Shown: positions 27,310 to 36,208 of the stretch, in pieces
Layout of the letters: each line of letters starts with the position of its first letter
How positions within the stretch are numbered: the first letter of the stretch is position 1
NCBI RefSeq assembly: GCF_004101845.1
Contig: NZ_CP026116.1
Span: 1,674,001-1,738,000 of the forward strand
Reading direction: 5' to 3'
Length of the DNA stretch: 64,000 nt
DNA from: Latilactobacillus curvatus JCM 1096 = DSM 20019
Lineage (GTDB): Bacteria; Bacillota; Bacilli; Lactobacillales; Lactobacillaceae
Translations under genes and position numbers: made by a program
Notes under the pieces: generated by a model
Seen by the model: the letters and a program-made list of their open reading frames with translations, nothing else
Databases searched by the model: none
Told to the model about the DNA's origin: nothing

Positions 27310-28270
27310 GGCAAATTCTATAATTAATCCGAACAGAAATTAAAAAGCCCAAAGCAATCACTTACAATGGTAGTAACTAATTCCAACCAATATAGGGAGT
27401 GATTACTTTGGGTACATCTATTTTATCACGTTTTCAACGTGGCGCACTAGCACAACTGGTCAATGAGGGGAATAAATCTTACCAAGTAATGGCTGACGCC
27501 TTAGGCGTCGCCAAAGCTACGATTAGCTATGAGTTGGACCGAGTTAAACCTTATGATCCAGAATTAGCTCAGCAAGATGCAGATCGCAAAAGGCGGAATT
27601 GCGGTCGTCGTTCGATGCTGACGGCAGCATTAGCGACTTTAATTACCAATCACTTACGATTAACCTGGTCACCAGAAACCATTGCGGCCGCTTATAACTT
27701 GAGCACTGCGTCAATTTATAATTGGCTTAATCGTGGGAAATTTACAAGTGGGACTTCCATCGAACAACGGCCAACAACTGTTAATCAACGGTTAGCTTTT
27801 GGTCATTGGGAAGTAGATACGGTGCTTTCTAGTCGAAGTGAGTCACGATCATGTCTGGTTACATTCGTAGAACGTAAGACCCGACTTCTATGGGCCATCA
27901 AAGCCCCTAATAGAACGGCTAAGGCTCTAAACACCGCCTTTGGTAAGTTTATGGGGGCCTTCGGTCCCCAAGTAAAATCCATTACTGTTGATCATGGTAA
28001 AGAGTTTGCCAATTATCAGGCCTTAGAACAGGATTATCAGATCAAAGTTTATTTTTGCCATCCATATTCACCATGGGAGCGAGGTTCCAATGAATATTTT
28101 AATCGACGGTTACGCTGGTTCTTCCCGAAAAAGACCAATTTTAGCCAAGTAACGACTGATGAGATCCTAGCAGCACTTGAACTAATTAATCAACGACCAT
28201 TAAAAATACATCATCAACAGACTGCCATTGAAAGATTCCGGGCTTGTTCGGATTAAACTTGTAATTTGCC
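27310..28270 (+). mobile_element. IS30-family insertion sequence, copy 2 (72-bp internal deletion)
   Basis: The element is 961 bp, bounded by GGCAAATTCTATAATTAATC and the inverted GGCAAATTACAAGTTTAATC. It is nearly identical to the other two copies but lacks 72 bp. The deletion lies between two AATCGTGG direct repeats present in the intact copy, which points to slippage or recombination. It is inverted relative to copies 1 and 3. Confidence 0.92.
27399..28256 (+). pseudogene. IS30-family transposase, copy 2, in-frame 24-residue deletion
   Basis: The frame stays open (285 residues) but lacks 24 residues that follow the IYNWLNRG segment in the intact 309-residue protein, in the region between the DNA-binding domain and the DDE core. 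The DDE residues (HWEVDTV, VDHGKEF, WERGSNEYF) remain. It is probably inactive or impaired and could bind ends as a partial protein. The GTG start overlaps AGGGAG, so the TTG at 27408 is the better start. Confidence 0.8.
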
Positions 28271-28276
28271 ACTAAT

Positions 28277-28314
28277 AAAAAGATGACGCTGAATGAATTC
28301 GGCGTCATCTTTTT
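28277..28314 (+). terminator. Terminator-like hairpin beside IS copy 2
   Basis: AAAAAGATGACGC pairs with GCGTCATCTTTTT around a 12-nt loop. It has no gene directly upstream except the IS, so it may be the terminator of a gene separated by the insertion. Confidence 0.75.
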
Positions 28315-28425
28315 AAATATGATAAGGAAATAATAAGGAAGGGTTCTCTGAAATCGGCTTCTAAAGTCGTAAAAGGCGCTTACAAAGCCTATATTTTATG
28401 ATTTGTTAAGTAAGCATAATGTTTA

Positions 28426-28458
28426 TGTAATGTTAATGTAACATTCGCCCTATATACT
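28426..28458 (+). promoter_or_regulatory. WalR (VicR) box and -10 of the CHAP hydrolase gene
   Basis: TGTAAT-GTTAA-TGTAAC (28426-28442) matches the WalR consensus TGTWAH-N5-TGTWAH exactly. TATACT follows at 28453-28458. It lies about 60 bp before a secreted peptidoglycan hydrolase, the classical target class of the WalRK system. Confidence 0.75.
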
Positions 28459-28500
28459 TAGTCTCAGAGTTCGGGCTTAACTAATAGGAGAAAATAAACC

Positions 28501-29703
28501 ATGTCATTTAAAAAAACGATTACGACTACAATTGCTCTTGGATTATTAACAGCTTCAGTTCTTTCAACAAACGTAGTATCTGCTGCAACTTCAAGTGAAG
28601 CACAAGAAGCGATTACTGCTAATAAGAACGCAACAAACGATTTGCTTAAACAAATCGAATCAGCTAATATAGAAGTGATTGGGTTGGATCAAAAGATTTC
28701 AACAAACGCTTCAAAAATTGCTGATCAAGAAGCAGCAATTACTAAAGCAAATAATCAAATCGAATCTCTTTCAGGTCAAATTACGGATGCTCAAAAAGAA
28801 GTTTCTAAACGAACAGTCGTATTGAAGAAACAATTAGTGACCTTACAAGAAAAGAGTGGGGATGCTGTCAGCGGGAACGTATATGTTGACTTCCTTTTAA
28901 ACTCAAATGACCTTTCAGATTTAGTTTCGCGTTCATTCACAATTAATAAATTAAACCAAGCAAGTAAAGAAGCTTTAGATGATGTTAACAGCGCTAAGGC
29001 AAAATTAAGCGGCTTGAAGACAGAACAAGAAAATACTAAAGCAAGTTTAGTTGCTACTAAGACTGATTTAGAAAAACAAAAAGCAAACTTAGAATCATTG
29101 AAGAGTGAAGCTGATCAAAAACAAACAGCTTTATCACAAAAAATCAATGATAACAAAGACGAATTAACAGCTTTACAAGCAGACTTCGACAAAGCAAGTA
29201 CTGAAGAAGCAGACGCTGCTGCTAAAAAGGCTGCAGACGATGCCAACAATGCTAAAAAAGACACACCTCAACCTACATCAATTGACACGCCATCAGATAA
29301 TAAGGGTGGCACATCTGTTTTCGGTGGCAGTGGAAAAGTTGCTGGTAATTCAGCTGGGAATTCATATGCATGGGGTCAATGTACATGGTATGTTAAGTCA
29401 GTAGCACCTTGGGCTGGCAATAACTGGGGGAATGGCGCTCAATGGGGTGCTTCAGCCGCAGCAGCTGGCTTCACAGTTAACCATATACCAGCAGCAGGCG
29501 CAATCGTTAGCTTTGCTGGTGGCCAAATGGTAGGTTCTTGGGCCGCAGATGGGACATATGGTCACGTTGCTTACGTTCAATCATACGATGCCGCAGCTGG
29601 GACAATTACCATCACTCAAGGTGGGATGGGCTTCAGCAACCCTGCTGGTCCTAACACCCAAACAATTTCAAATGCCGGGGCATTTACTTATATCCATAAC
29701 TAG
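28501..29703 (+). CDS. Secreted CHAP-domain peptidoglycan hydrolase with N-terminal coiled coil (PcsB/SagA-like)
   Basis: This 400-residue exported protein has a Sec signal peptide (residues 1-29, ending VVSAA). A long coiled-coil region (about 35-245) with repeated Lys/Gln/Asp heptads follows, then an Asp/Pro/Ser linker. The C-terminal CHAP amidase/endopeptidase domain (about 278-400) has the catalytic Cys in WGQCTWYV and His in YGHVAYV. This is the architecture of PcsB-type cell-division hydrolases, regulated by WalRK and often held inactive by the coiled coil until FtsEX acts. The WalR box upstream supports that role. The gene is boxed in by IS copies 2 and 3 in opposite orientations, which do not disrupt it. 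Confidence 0.93.
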   Translation: MSFKKTITTTIALGLLTASVLSTNVVSAATSSEAQEAITANKNATNDLLKQIESANIEVIGLDQKISTNASKIADQEAAITKANNQIESLSGQITDAQKEVSKRTVVLKKQLVTLQEKSGDAVSGNVYVDFLLNSNDLSDLVSRSFTINKLNQASKEALDDVNSAKAKLSGLKTEQENTKASLVATKTDLEKQKANLESLKSEADQKQTALSQKINDNKDELTALQADFDKASTEEADAAAKKAADDANNAKKDTPQPTSIDTPSDNKGGTSVFGGSGKVAGNSAGNSYAWGQCTWYVKSVAPWAGNNWGNGAQWGASAAAAGFTVNHIPAAGAIVSFAGGQMVGSWAADGTYGHVAYVQSYDAAAGTITITQGGMGFSNPAGPNTQTISNAGAFTYIHN

Positions 29704-29718
29704 ACATTAATGATTGAA

Positions 29719-29748
29719 GGCCCGCATCCTAGATGCGGGCCTTTTTTT
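29719..29748 (+). terminator. Terminator of the CHAP hydrolase gene
   Basis: GGCCCGCATC-CTA-GATGCGGGCC is followed by seven Ts, 4 bp before IS copy 3. Confidence 0.95.
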
Positions 29749-29752
29749 ATGA

Positions 29753-30785
29753 GGCAAATTACAAGTTTAATCCGAACAAGCCCGGAATCTTTCAATGGCA
29801 GTCTGTTGATGATGTATTTTTAATGGTCGTTGATTAATTAGTTCAAGTGCTGCTAGGATCTCATCAGTCGTTACTTGGCTAAAATTGGTCTTTTTCGGGA
29901 AGAACCAGCGTAACCGTCTATTAAAATATTCATTGGAACCTCGCTCCCATGGTGAATATGGATGGCAAAAATAAACTTTGATCTGATAATCCTGTTCTAA
30001 GGCCTGATAATTGGCAAACTCTTTACCATGATCAACAGTAATGGATTTTACTTGGGGACCGAAGGTCCCCATAAACTTGCCAAAGGCGGTGTTTAGAGCC
30101 TTAGCCGTTCTATTAGGGGCTTTGATGGCCCATAGAAGTCGGGTCTTACGTTCTACGAATGTAACCAGACATGATCGTGACTCACTTCGACTAGAAAGCA
30201 CCGTATCTACTTCCCAATGACCAAAAGCTAACCGTTGATTAACAGTTGTTGGCCGTTGTTCGATGGAAGTCCCACTTGTAAATTTCCCACGATTTTCGCT
30301 CACTCGGTGCTGGCGGACATTCCGATTGGGTAGATCAGTCAATTTGAAGGGGAGCCAGCCACGATTAAGCCAATTATAAATTGACGCAGTGCTCAAGTTA
30401 TAAGCGGCCGCAATGGTTTCTGGTGACCAGGTTAATCGTAAGTGATTGGTAATTAAAGTCGCTAATGCTGCCGTCAGCATCGAACGACGACCGCAATTCC
30501 GCCTTTTGCGATCTGCATCTTGCTGAGCTAATTCTGGATCATAAGGTTTAACTCGGTCCAACTCATAGCTAATCGTAGCTTTGGCGACGCCTAAGGCGTC
30601 AGCCATTACTTGGTAAGATTTATTCCCCTCATTGACCAGTTGTGCTAGTGCGCCACGTTGAAAACGTGATAAAATAGATGTACCCAAAGTAATCACTCCC
30701 TATATTGGTTGGAATTAGTTACTACCATTGTAAGTGATTGCTTTGGGCTTTTTAATTTCTGTTCGGATTAATTATAGAATTTGCC
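29753..30785 (-). mobile_element. IS30-family insertion sequence, copy 3 (intact)
   Basis: This 1,033-bp element is the only full-length one of the three in this window. Ends are GGCAAATTACAAGTTTAATC (left) and the inverted GGCAAATTCTATAATTAATC (right). It is probably ISLsa1 or a close relative and is the likely source of transposase for all three. The short flanks do not show an obvious 2-3 bp duplication. Confidence 0.93.
29767..30696 (-). CDS. IS30-family transposase, intact
   Basis: This 309-residue DDE transposase has an N-terminal IS30-type helix-turn-helix (FQRGALAQLVNEGNKSYQVM, then ADALGVAKATISYELDRV), a second DNA-binding segment ending SIYNWLNRG, and a catalytic core with Asp in HWEVDTV, Asp in VDHGKEFANYQ and Glu in PWERGSNEYFN. 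The frame is open from a GTG that overlaps AGGGAG. The TTG nine bases on (30687) has better spacing and may be the real start. Confidence 0.93.
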   Translation of the reverse strand: MITLGTSILSRFQRGALAQLVNEGNKSYQVMADALGVAKATISYELDRVKPYDPELAQQDADRKRRNCGRRSMLTAALATLITNHLRLTWSPETIAAAYNLSTASIYNWLNRGWLPFKLTDLPNRNVRQHRVSENRGKFTSGTSIEQRPTTVNQRLAFGHWEVDTVLSSRSESRSCLVTFVERKTRLLWAIKAPNRTAKALNTAFGKFMGTFGPQVKSITVDHGKEFANYQALEQDYQIKVYFCHPYSPWERGSNEYFNRRLRWFFPKKTNFSQVTTDEILAALELINQRPLKIHHQQTAIERFRACSD

Positions 30786-30924
30786 TAAACAAAATATAAA
30801 TCAAATCTAGAAGGTCATCTGAGTAACTCTAGTCATAAAAAGGTATTTATTGATGTGGATTTTGGTAAATTGTAAATGAATCACTGCCGAAAATCTTGAT
30901 TGTCGTAGAAGTTTTTAAAAAATA

Positions 30925-30953
30925 TTTACTTTTTATGAAATTAAGACTATAAT
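30925..30953 (+). promoter_or_regulatory. Promoter upstream of the broken MarR gene
   Basis: TTTACT (30925) and TATAAT (30948) are 17 bp apart, about 135 bp before the MarR start. The remaining 30786-31087 is AT-rich, and I see no gene or strong structure in it. Confidence 0.6.
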
Positions 30954-31087
30954 GACTTGCACAAAAGATAATAGCGCGATGAACTAGATAATAATAATTA
31001 TAATATTGCTTAATTATAAGCTAATTTATTATTAGTAAATGTTGGTTTTACAAATGATGGCAACAGAGTTTAGTAGGAGAATATAAA

Positions 31088-31491
31088 ATGACTGAAGATA
31101 AAGCAAAGAAAGATTTAACAGATTTGTTGATTGGGTCAATGCAATCAAAACGATTCAATTTAAACTCAATCAAATTGGTAAAGAATATGGTGTTAGTTTT
31201 GACAGCCATTTAATCTTAAAGTTAATCGAAGAAAAGCAAGCGATTACGCCAGGACAACTCGCTAAGGAAATTGGTGGTGGCGCTCCTAAAACGTCACGCA
31301 AGATCAACACTCTTTATCGGAAAGGTTTGATAACCAAAGAATTTGGGACACCAGATGATCAGCGACGGGTATCATTGGCGGTTACCGACAAAGGGAGAGA
31401 GGTATTAGCACTTGTCGGTCAGGCATATGAAGATTGGTACGCAAACCATATTGATGAAATTCTAGAGATAAATGGAAAGTTAAAGTATTAG
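31088..31491 (+). pseudogene. MarR-family transcriptional regulator, frameshifted
   Basis: ATG 31088, after TAGGAGA, starts MTEDKAKKDLTDLLI. Near 31131-31134 (GTTGATTGGG) one T seems to be missing. The shifted frame then reads WVNAIKTIQFKLNQIGKEYG and continues through a MarR winged helix (TPGQLAKEIGGGAPKTSRKI, then NTLYRKGLITKEFGTPDDQR) to TAG 31489-31491. The total of 404 nt fits a 134-residue regulator minus one base. As written, only 41 residues would be made. Confidence 0.78.
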
Positions 31492-31500
31492 CCATCACAA

Positions 31501-31537
31501 AAAAGGCATAACCACTTAGTTGGTTATGCTTTTTTTG
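31501..31537 (+). terminator. Terminator after the MarR gene
   Basis: GCATAACCA pairs with TGGTTATGC, flanked by A and T runs. Confidence 0.88.
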
Positions 31538-31649
31538 TGTGCATCTAATAGTTTTGTTCGTTCATTCGTTAAAGGGGTACATTAAATTCAGAGTTTGGTA
31601 TACTGAGGGAATCAACAAGTATCTAATTTTGTTGCGGATAAGGAGTAAG

Positions 31650-32795
31650 ATGATGCATTTGGAAAAACGAACAACCTTTTTATTAACTGGCTGCTTGCTT
31701 TTGTTATCAGCTGCTTTGTGGCTTATTTTCGGTCCTGCTAAGACGGTTACTGAACAGGCAATCACGCAATCTAGACAGGTAATTTATGCGCGATTTACAC
31801 TCCCTCATCTAAAACGGGATTTGGGTTACTATCAAGGGTTAACGCCGGCTTCTTTTGGACAGTATGCAAAGGCAACCCAATCTGGAACTTACTTGGTGCC
31901 AGATTTAGACCAGGCGCAGATGTTGAAAAAAACGCCGGCAGGTTACAAAGCATATACAGCAGAAATGATGACACCTCAAGGGGGAACAGTTACGCCGGAC
32001 TATGTGATCGTTTCGGCTTATGACCATCAACGGCAAGGCAACTCAATTCTGTCCATTATGGATAAGCGGACTGGCCGACATTTGAAGAATATTATTTTAA
32101 AGGGCCGACCACACGTTGGTGGAATTACTTATGATCCTGAACATGATCTCTTATGGGTTTGTGGCCGTAAGAAGGCACGTGCACAGCTATTTGCAATTAA
32201 GTTAACAACTATTCGCCAGTACCCTGCAGATCAGCCGCAAAAGCCGATTCAATACCAATATTCAACGTTGTTGAAGTCGATCACCCGGGCTTCACTTGTT
32301 AGCTATCACGATGGGGCATTATGGATCGGCTATTTCAATATTTTCGGGGATAGTAACGTCCAGTCGTTTCAGGTTTCAGCGGTCATTAAAGGACGCGAAA
32401 AAGCTGGTGTTAAATTGACGGCGCGGAATATCCGCAGTAATGAACTTAAAAGTGAACAACGTTGGCAAGCAGTGGATAAGATTCAAGGGCTAACTTTTAG
32501 TGATACGCGGGCTTATTTTTCGCAGTCCTACGGGTTAGACGATTCATGGATTTACGTTTTTGCAACGACTGGGCGGCCCCAACAATTTACGCCAGAAAAG
32601 GCGCTACTTAAGATTCGGATGCCAGCTCATTTAGAGCAGATTACGTTGGATGGCAATCGGTTATATGCGGTTTTTGAATCTGGTGCCAAAGCCTATGCAT
32701 TAAATGCTAAAACGCGGATTGGTCGGGTTGTATCGTTTGATATTGATACTCTGGTAAAGGAGGCAAAGCAAAATGATGATGCAAAAGCTCAGTAA
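31650..32795 (+). CDS. Membrane-anchored beta-propeller-like extracellular protein of unknown function
   Basis: This protein of about 380 residues has an N-terminal hydrophobic anchor (residues about 8-30: FLLTGCLLLLSAALWLIF). A large extracytoplasmic part shows repeated beta-propeller-like blocks (GGITYDPEHDLLWVCG, LVSYHDGALWIGYF, IQGLTFSDTRAYFSQS, LEQITLDGNRLYAVF). I do not recognise a named family, though the blocks resemble YncE/SMP-30-like propellers. The Cys in the hydrophobic stretch is not a convincing lipobox. ATG 31650 or 31653 follows AAGGAG, and the longer upstream frame is unlikely. It overlaps the next membrane gene by 23 bp and heads a three-gene unit ending in a GDPD enzyme. 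Confidence 0.65.
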   Translation: MMHLEKRTTFLLTGCLLLLSAALWLIFGPAKTVTEQAITQSRQVIYARFTLPHLKRDLGYYQGLTPASFGQYAKATQSGTYLVPDLDQAQMLKKTPAGYKAYTAEMMTPQGGTVTPDYVIVSAYDHQRQGNSILSIMDKRTGRHLKNIILKGRPHVGGITYDPEHDLLWVCGRKKARAQLFAIKLTTIRQYPADQPQKPIQYQYSTLLKSITRASLVSYHDGALWIGYFNIFGDSNVQSFQVSAVIKGREKAGVKLTARNIRSNELKSEQRWQAVDKIQGLTFSDTRAYFSQSYGLDDSWIYVFATTGRPQQFTPEKALLKIRMPAHLEQITLDGNRLYAVFESGAKAYALNAKTRIGRVVSFDIDTLVKEAKQNDDAKAQ

Positions 32796-33516
32796 GCGCA
32801 CATGGGGATTAATCCTTGCGAGTTTGATCTTTGTGTTAACGCTTTTGAATACGAATCAACCACTGTTGCAATTATTTAACCTAGACTTTGCGCAGTTAGC
32901 CGCACAACCGTGGTGGTTACGTCTTCTAAGCTTTGCTTATTACTTGGTGTTAGTCATTGCGCTAGGATGGTGGTTGACGCGTTTTGATGGTTTATGGCTG
33001 GCACAAGAAGGTTCATTTGGGCTTCCTAGTTGGCGCAATATTCGTGGGGCTATCGGTGCAATTGTACTCCTTTGTGGCATTCCAATCGTTGGAGCCCTTT
33101 TAATGTATCAGGTACTGCTTAAATCACTTGAAGTCGGTCTAATAAATGATTACGCAGCCTTGATTTATCAGAACCAGGTCTGGCCGACATTAGCATGGTT
33201 CTTTTGTTGTCAGATATTATTCATTAGTTTGTACATGATGGTGATTATTACGACTGGTCAGCTTGTGAATACAATCTTACAAAGTCTACGGGTATCCGGT
33301 TGGTTCTTGCGCTTGTTAACGGCAGTCGTTGTCAGTTTTTTAATATTTGGCACGTTATCGTGGTTTGCGGTTCCAAGTCAAGAACTGCTCGATTGGGGCA
33401 GTTTATTGGCCTTATATCATTTTCAAAAGCACCGTAATTTTTGGACAAGTGTCGCGATTGTTCTCATTAGTAGCATGATTTATCTGATGATTTCATTATT
33501 ACCAATTTTAACGTAA
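32773..33516 (+). CDS. Polytopic membrane protein of unknown function
   Basis: This 247-residue protein has about six predicted membrane segments (near 10-28, 42-62, 88-112, 135-160, 175-200, 222-245). It has no recognised enzyme motif. The RBS AAAGGAGG lies in the end of the preceding gene and the start overlaps it. The next gene begins 20 bp later. It is probably a partner of the beta-propeller and GDPD proteins in an envelope or lipid-related unit, as inferred from operon structure. Confidence 0.65.
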   Translation: MMMQKLSKRTWGLILASLIFVLTLLNTNQPLLQLFNLDFAQLAAQPWWLRLLSFAYYLVLVIALGWWLTRFDGLWLAQEGSFGLPSWRNIRGAIGAIVLLCGIPIVGALLMYQVLLKSLEVGLINDYAALIYQNQVWPTLAWFFCCQILFISLYMMVIITTGQLVNTILQSLRVSGWFLRLLTAVVVSFLIFGTLSWFAVPSQELLDWGSLLALYHFQKHRNFWTSVAIVLISSMIYLMISLLPILT

Positions 33517-33535
33517 CAATTCGGGAGGAACTTAT

Positions 33536-35353
33536 ATGCGCCGTTTAACATCATTTTTAAGGGCTAATTATCGGCTCTTTAGACAACATTGGAGTGTTTA
33601 TTTATTACTGCTCGTCATTACGAATTTAATTATTGGCAGCTTGGTGGCACCGCTGTTTACGTGGCTTGTAGAACGGTTGGTGGCACTCAATGGCGTGACG
33701 TATTTAACCTACACCAATCTGGTGCCGGTGATGATGCGTCATCCGCTTTTACTGATTAGCTTACTAATCATTCTGGTCTTGATTTGCGCGGCAGTTTATC
33801 TGCAAATGACGTTCTTGTTGCGCAGTATGCGCCATATTCAAAAGCAAACACAAGAAACATACTGGATGATTTTTAAGGAAACAGTCCGGGGATTAGTCGC
33901 TTTACGGCCAACCACGATGTTGGTTGGTTTACTGTATTTCTTATTAATCTTACCCTTTGGACAGGTCCTCTTTAAATCAGCGTTGTTATCCAAGGTGACC
34001 GTTCCAGATTTTATTATTCAGGATATGTGGTCATCACCCAAAATTTGGGTCCCCATTATCTTGGTCTACGCGAGTGCATTAGTCCTTTCAATTCGCTTAA
34101 TCACGTTTTTACCAGAAACGATTGCACATCCAAAGGCGCAGCTAAGAACCACGCTCAAACGCTGTTGGCAAGCTACCCAATATCAGGCTTGGCGTATTTT
34201 TCTAAAAGGCTTTGTATTAACAACGTCGGTAGCAATTGTTGGAGTGGGCTTCCGCTTAATCTTGTTTGCTAGTCAACGGTATTACGACCAACACTTGCCA
34301 CACCAGGCTTTATTTTTAGCCATTTTGAATCTGTTTATTTTAGAAATCGTCAGTCAGATTTTACTCGCATTAACGGTGGTACTAGTCTTACAGATTGTAT
34401 TGAACCAATATGGTGAAGTTCCAGCAATGGCGACGGTTGTGCGCCAATCTAAGGTGAAAAAACGGACTAATTTGACGATTCTCCGCCAAATTGGCACAAT
34501 CGGTTTAATTGTTATCGTGGCTGGTGGGGTAGCATTGTACAATTATGTCTATTTAGAGGGAATGTTGGACGATCAACCGGCCTTGATTTCGCATCGCGGG
34601 GTAGATGATGGTAATGGTGTGCAAAATACGATTCCAGCACTTGAAAAAACGGCGCAGGAAGAGCCAGATTATGTTGAAATGGATGTGCATGAAACCAAGG
34701 ATCAACAATTTGTCGTGATGCATGACGATAATTTAAAACACTTGGCGGGTGTCGATCGCGGCGTCCATGACATGACACTTGCTGAATTAACGGCATTGAC
34801 TGTCCGTGAAAATGGTCATTCTGCAAAGGTTGCTAGTTTTGATCAATATCTAGCAGCAGCCGAAAAGCACCATCAAAAACTACTCGTTGAAATTAAGACA
34901 ACGAATGAAGACAGTCCACAGATGGTGCAACACTTTATCGATAAATACGAAAAACGACTTTTGAAGAATCATAACCGGATTCATTCATTAAGTTATCTGA
35001 TTGTGGCGGAAATTAAACAAAAAGCACCCCAACTATTTGTTAGTTTTATTCTGCCGTATAACATTACATTCCCCCAAACGCCGGCTAATGGCTATACGAT
35101 GGAAGCGACGACGCTCGACTCAGATTTTGTGGGTCAAGCACACGGCAAAGGGCAGACAGTATATGCTTGGACGGTGAATGATGAGGATGTGATGCAACGC
35201 ATGTTATTTACAAGCGTTGACGGCATTATTACCGATCAATTATCGACGCTTAAAGAAGTGGTCAAGGAAAATAATGACCATCCTAGTTATGCGACGCGTT
35301 TATCAATTTATTCAAGTCAATTAGCCGGTTTCAATGGTGACGTAGAAAATTAA
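33536..35353 (+). CDS. Membrane-bound glycerophosphodiester phosphodiesterase
   Basis: This 605-residue protein has an N-terminal membrane domain with about seven segments (GDPD-membrane domain, residues about 15-340). A C-terminal GDPD catalytic domain (about 345-580) carries the metal/catalytic motifs SHRGVDDGNGVQNTIPA, a VEMDVHETKD metal site and VVMHDD with the second catalytic His. It would hydrolyse glycerophosphodiesters or act on glycerophosphate-containing polymers such as teichoic acids at the membrane. It is the third gene of a unit with a propeller-type extracellular protein and a membrane protein, which supports an envelope role. A terminator follows. Confidence 0.92.
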   Translation: MRRLTSFLRANYRLFRQHWSVYLLLLVITNLIIGSLVAPLFTWLVERLVALNGVTYLTYTNLVPVMMRHPLLLISLLIILVLICAAVYLQMTFLLRSMRHIQKQTQETYWMIFKETVRGLVALRPTTMLVGLLYFLLILPFGQVLFKSALLSKVTVPDFIIQDMWSSPKIWVPIILVYASALVLSIRLITFLPETIAHPKAQLRTTLKRCWQATQYQAWRIFLKGFVLTTSVAIVGVGFRLILFASQRYYDQHLPHQALFLAILNLFILEIVSQILLALTVVLVLQIVLNQYGEVPAMATVVRQSKVKKRTNLTILRQIGTIGLIVIVAGGVALYNYVYLEGMLDDQPALISHRGVDDGNGVQNTIPALEKTAQEEPDYVEMDVHETKDQQFVVMHDDNLKHLAGVDRGVHDMTLAELTALTVRENGHSAKVASFDQYLAAAEKHHQKLLVEIKTTNEDSPQMVQHFIDKYEKRLLKNHNRIHSLSYLIVAEIKQKAPQLFVSFILPYNITFPQTPANGYTMEATTLDSDFVGQAHGKGQTVYAWTVNDEDVMQRMLFTSVDGIITDQLSTLKEVVKENNDHPSYATRLSIYSSQLAGFNGDVEN

Positions 35354-35356
35354 GCC

Positions 35357-35397
35357 AAAAAGGCCTTAGCAAAATCAGTTTGCTGAGGCCTTTTTTT
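35357..35397 (+). terminator. Terminator after the GDPD gene
   Basis: AGGCCTTAGCAAA pairs with TTTGCTGAGGCCT, followed by seven Ts. Confidence 0.9.
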
Positions 35398-35490
35398 GAT
35401 AACGTTTTAAATGATAACTACTTGTAGACGGCGAGTGGTTTTTCCGATAGAGTTAATACTTATAGTTTAGTTGAGGAGTAGGATGAATTA

Positions 35491-36162
35491 ATGCGGAACA
35501 AAATGACAATGAGCGACAAATTATTATATGGCGGGCTACTGGCAGCTGCGGGGGGCTTTGATTCTTACACCTATTTGGTGCACGGGGAAGTCTTCGCCGG
35601 ATTACAAACGGGGAATCTAATTTTATTAGGAACCCATTTGGGGCAGATGAAATGGTCCGTATTATTACGGCACATTACCCCGATTCTCGCCTTTATGTTG
35701 GGAACAATCTTAACGCGCATTTTACAACATCGGTTTGAAAAAGACGAATCGATTAACAAACGACAACGGATTATCTTGGGGATTGAAGTCTTGGTCTTAA
35801 CGATTGTTGCGGGAATTTCACCGTATGTACCGGATATTGTTGCAAGTTCACTTGTTTCAATCATTGCGGCTGCGCAATTACAGGAATTTCGTGAATTGGA
35901 TGGTGGCCCATTTACATCATTGATGATGACTGGAAATGTACGGACGATGGCGGAAAGTTTTTATGACGCTGTTTTTAAACATGATCGTAAGGCAGCCGAT
36001 AAGGGCTGGCAAATTTTACGTATCATTATCAGTTTTACGATTGGTGCAGTGATGGTCGGACTATGTGTCTCATTCTTAGGAGAACGGACGTTGATTTTAT
36101 CAGCATTATTCTTGTTGATGACGATGCTGATTTTACAATTAAATCCAGACAAGAAAGTTTAG
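35491..36162 (+). CDS. DUF1275 (YoaK-type) membrane protein
   Basis: This 223-residue protein has about six membrane segments. The DUF1275 signature is at the start (LAAAGGFDSYTYLVHGEVFA, then GLQTGNLILLG) and a GGPFTSLMMTGNVR segment lies near residue 140. The function of the family is not established. ATG 35491 follows GAGGAG at a slightly long distance of 12 nt. A LysE-type exporter gene begins 46 bp downstream on the same strand. Confidence 0.88.
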   Translation: MRNKMTMSDKLLYGGLLAAAGGFDSYTYLVHGEVFAGLQTGNLILLGTHLGQMKWSVLLRHITPILAFMLGTILTRILQHRFEKDESINKRQRIILGIEVLVLTIVAGISPYVPDIVASSLVSIIAAAQLQEFRELDGGPFTSLMMTGNVRTMAESFYDAVFKHDRKAADKGWQILRIIISFTIGAVMVGLCVSFLGERTLILSALFLLMTMLILQLNPDKKV

Positions 36163-36208
36163 CCTAGATATGTTACGCTGAAAGGTAACTTGCCAAGGAG
36201 GTTAATAG

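Noticed and set aside
27310-28270. Target-site duplications at the IS30 copies
   Set aside because: The last and first three bases flanking each copy (ACC/TAA, TAA/ACT, TGA/TAA) do not match, so no duplication can be claimed.
31539-31649. Longer N-terminal extension of the propeller-like protein
   Set aside because: The frame is open upstream, but it crosses a likely -10 region (TATACT 31599) and the real RBS AAGGAG lies directly before ATG 31650/31653.
35397-35410. TGATAACGTTTTAA upstream of the DUF1275 gene as a cre site
   Set aside because: It has two mismatches at informative positions, sits directly in the T tract of a terminator and has no identified promoter nearby.
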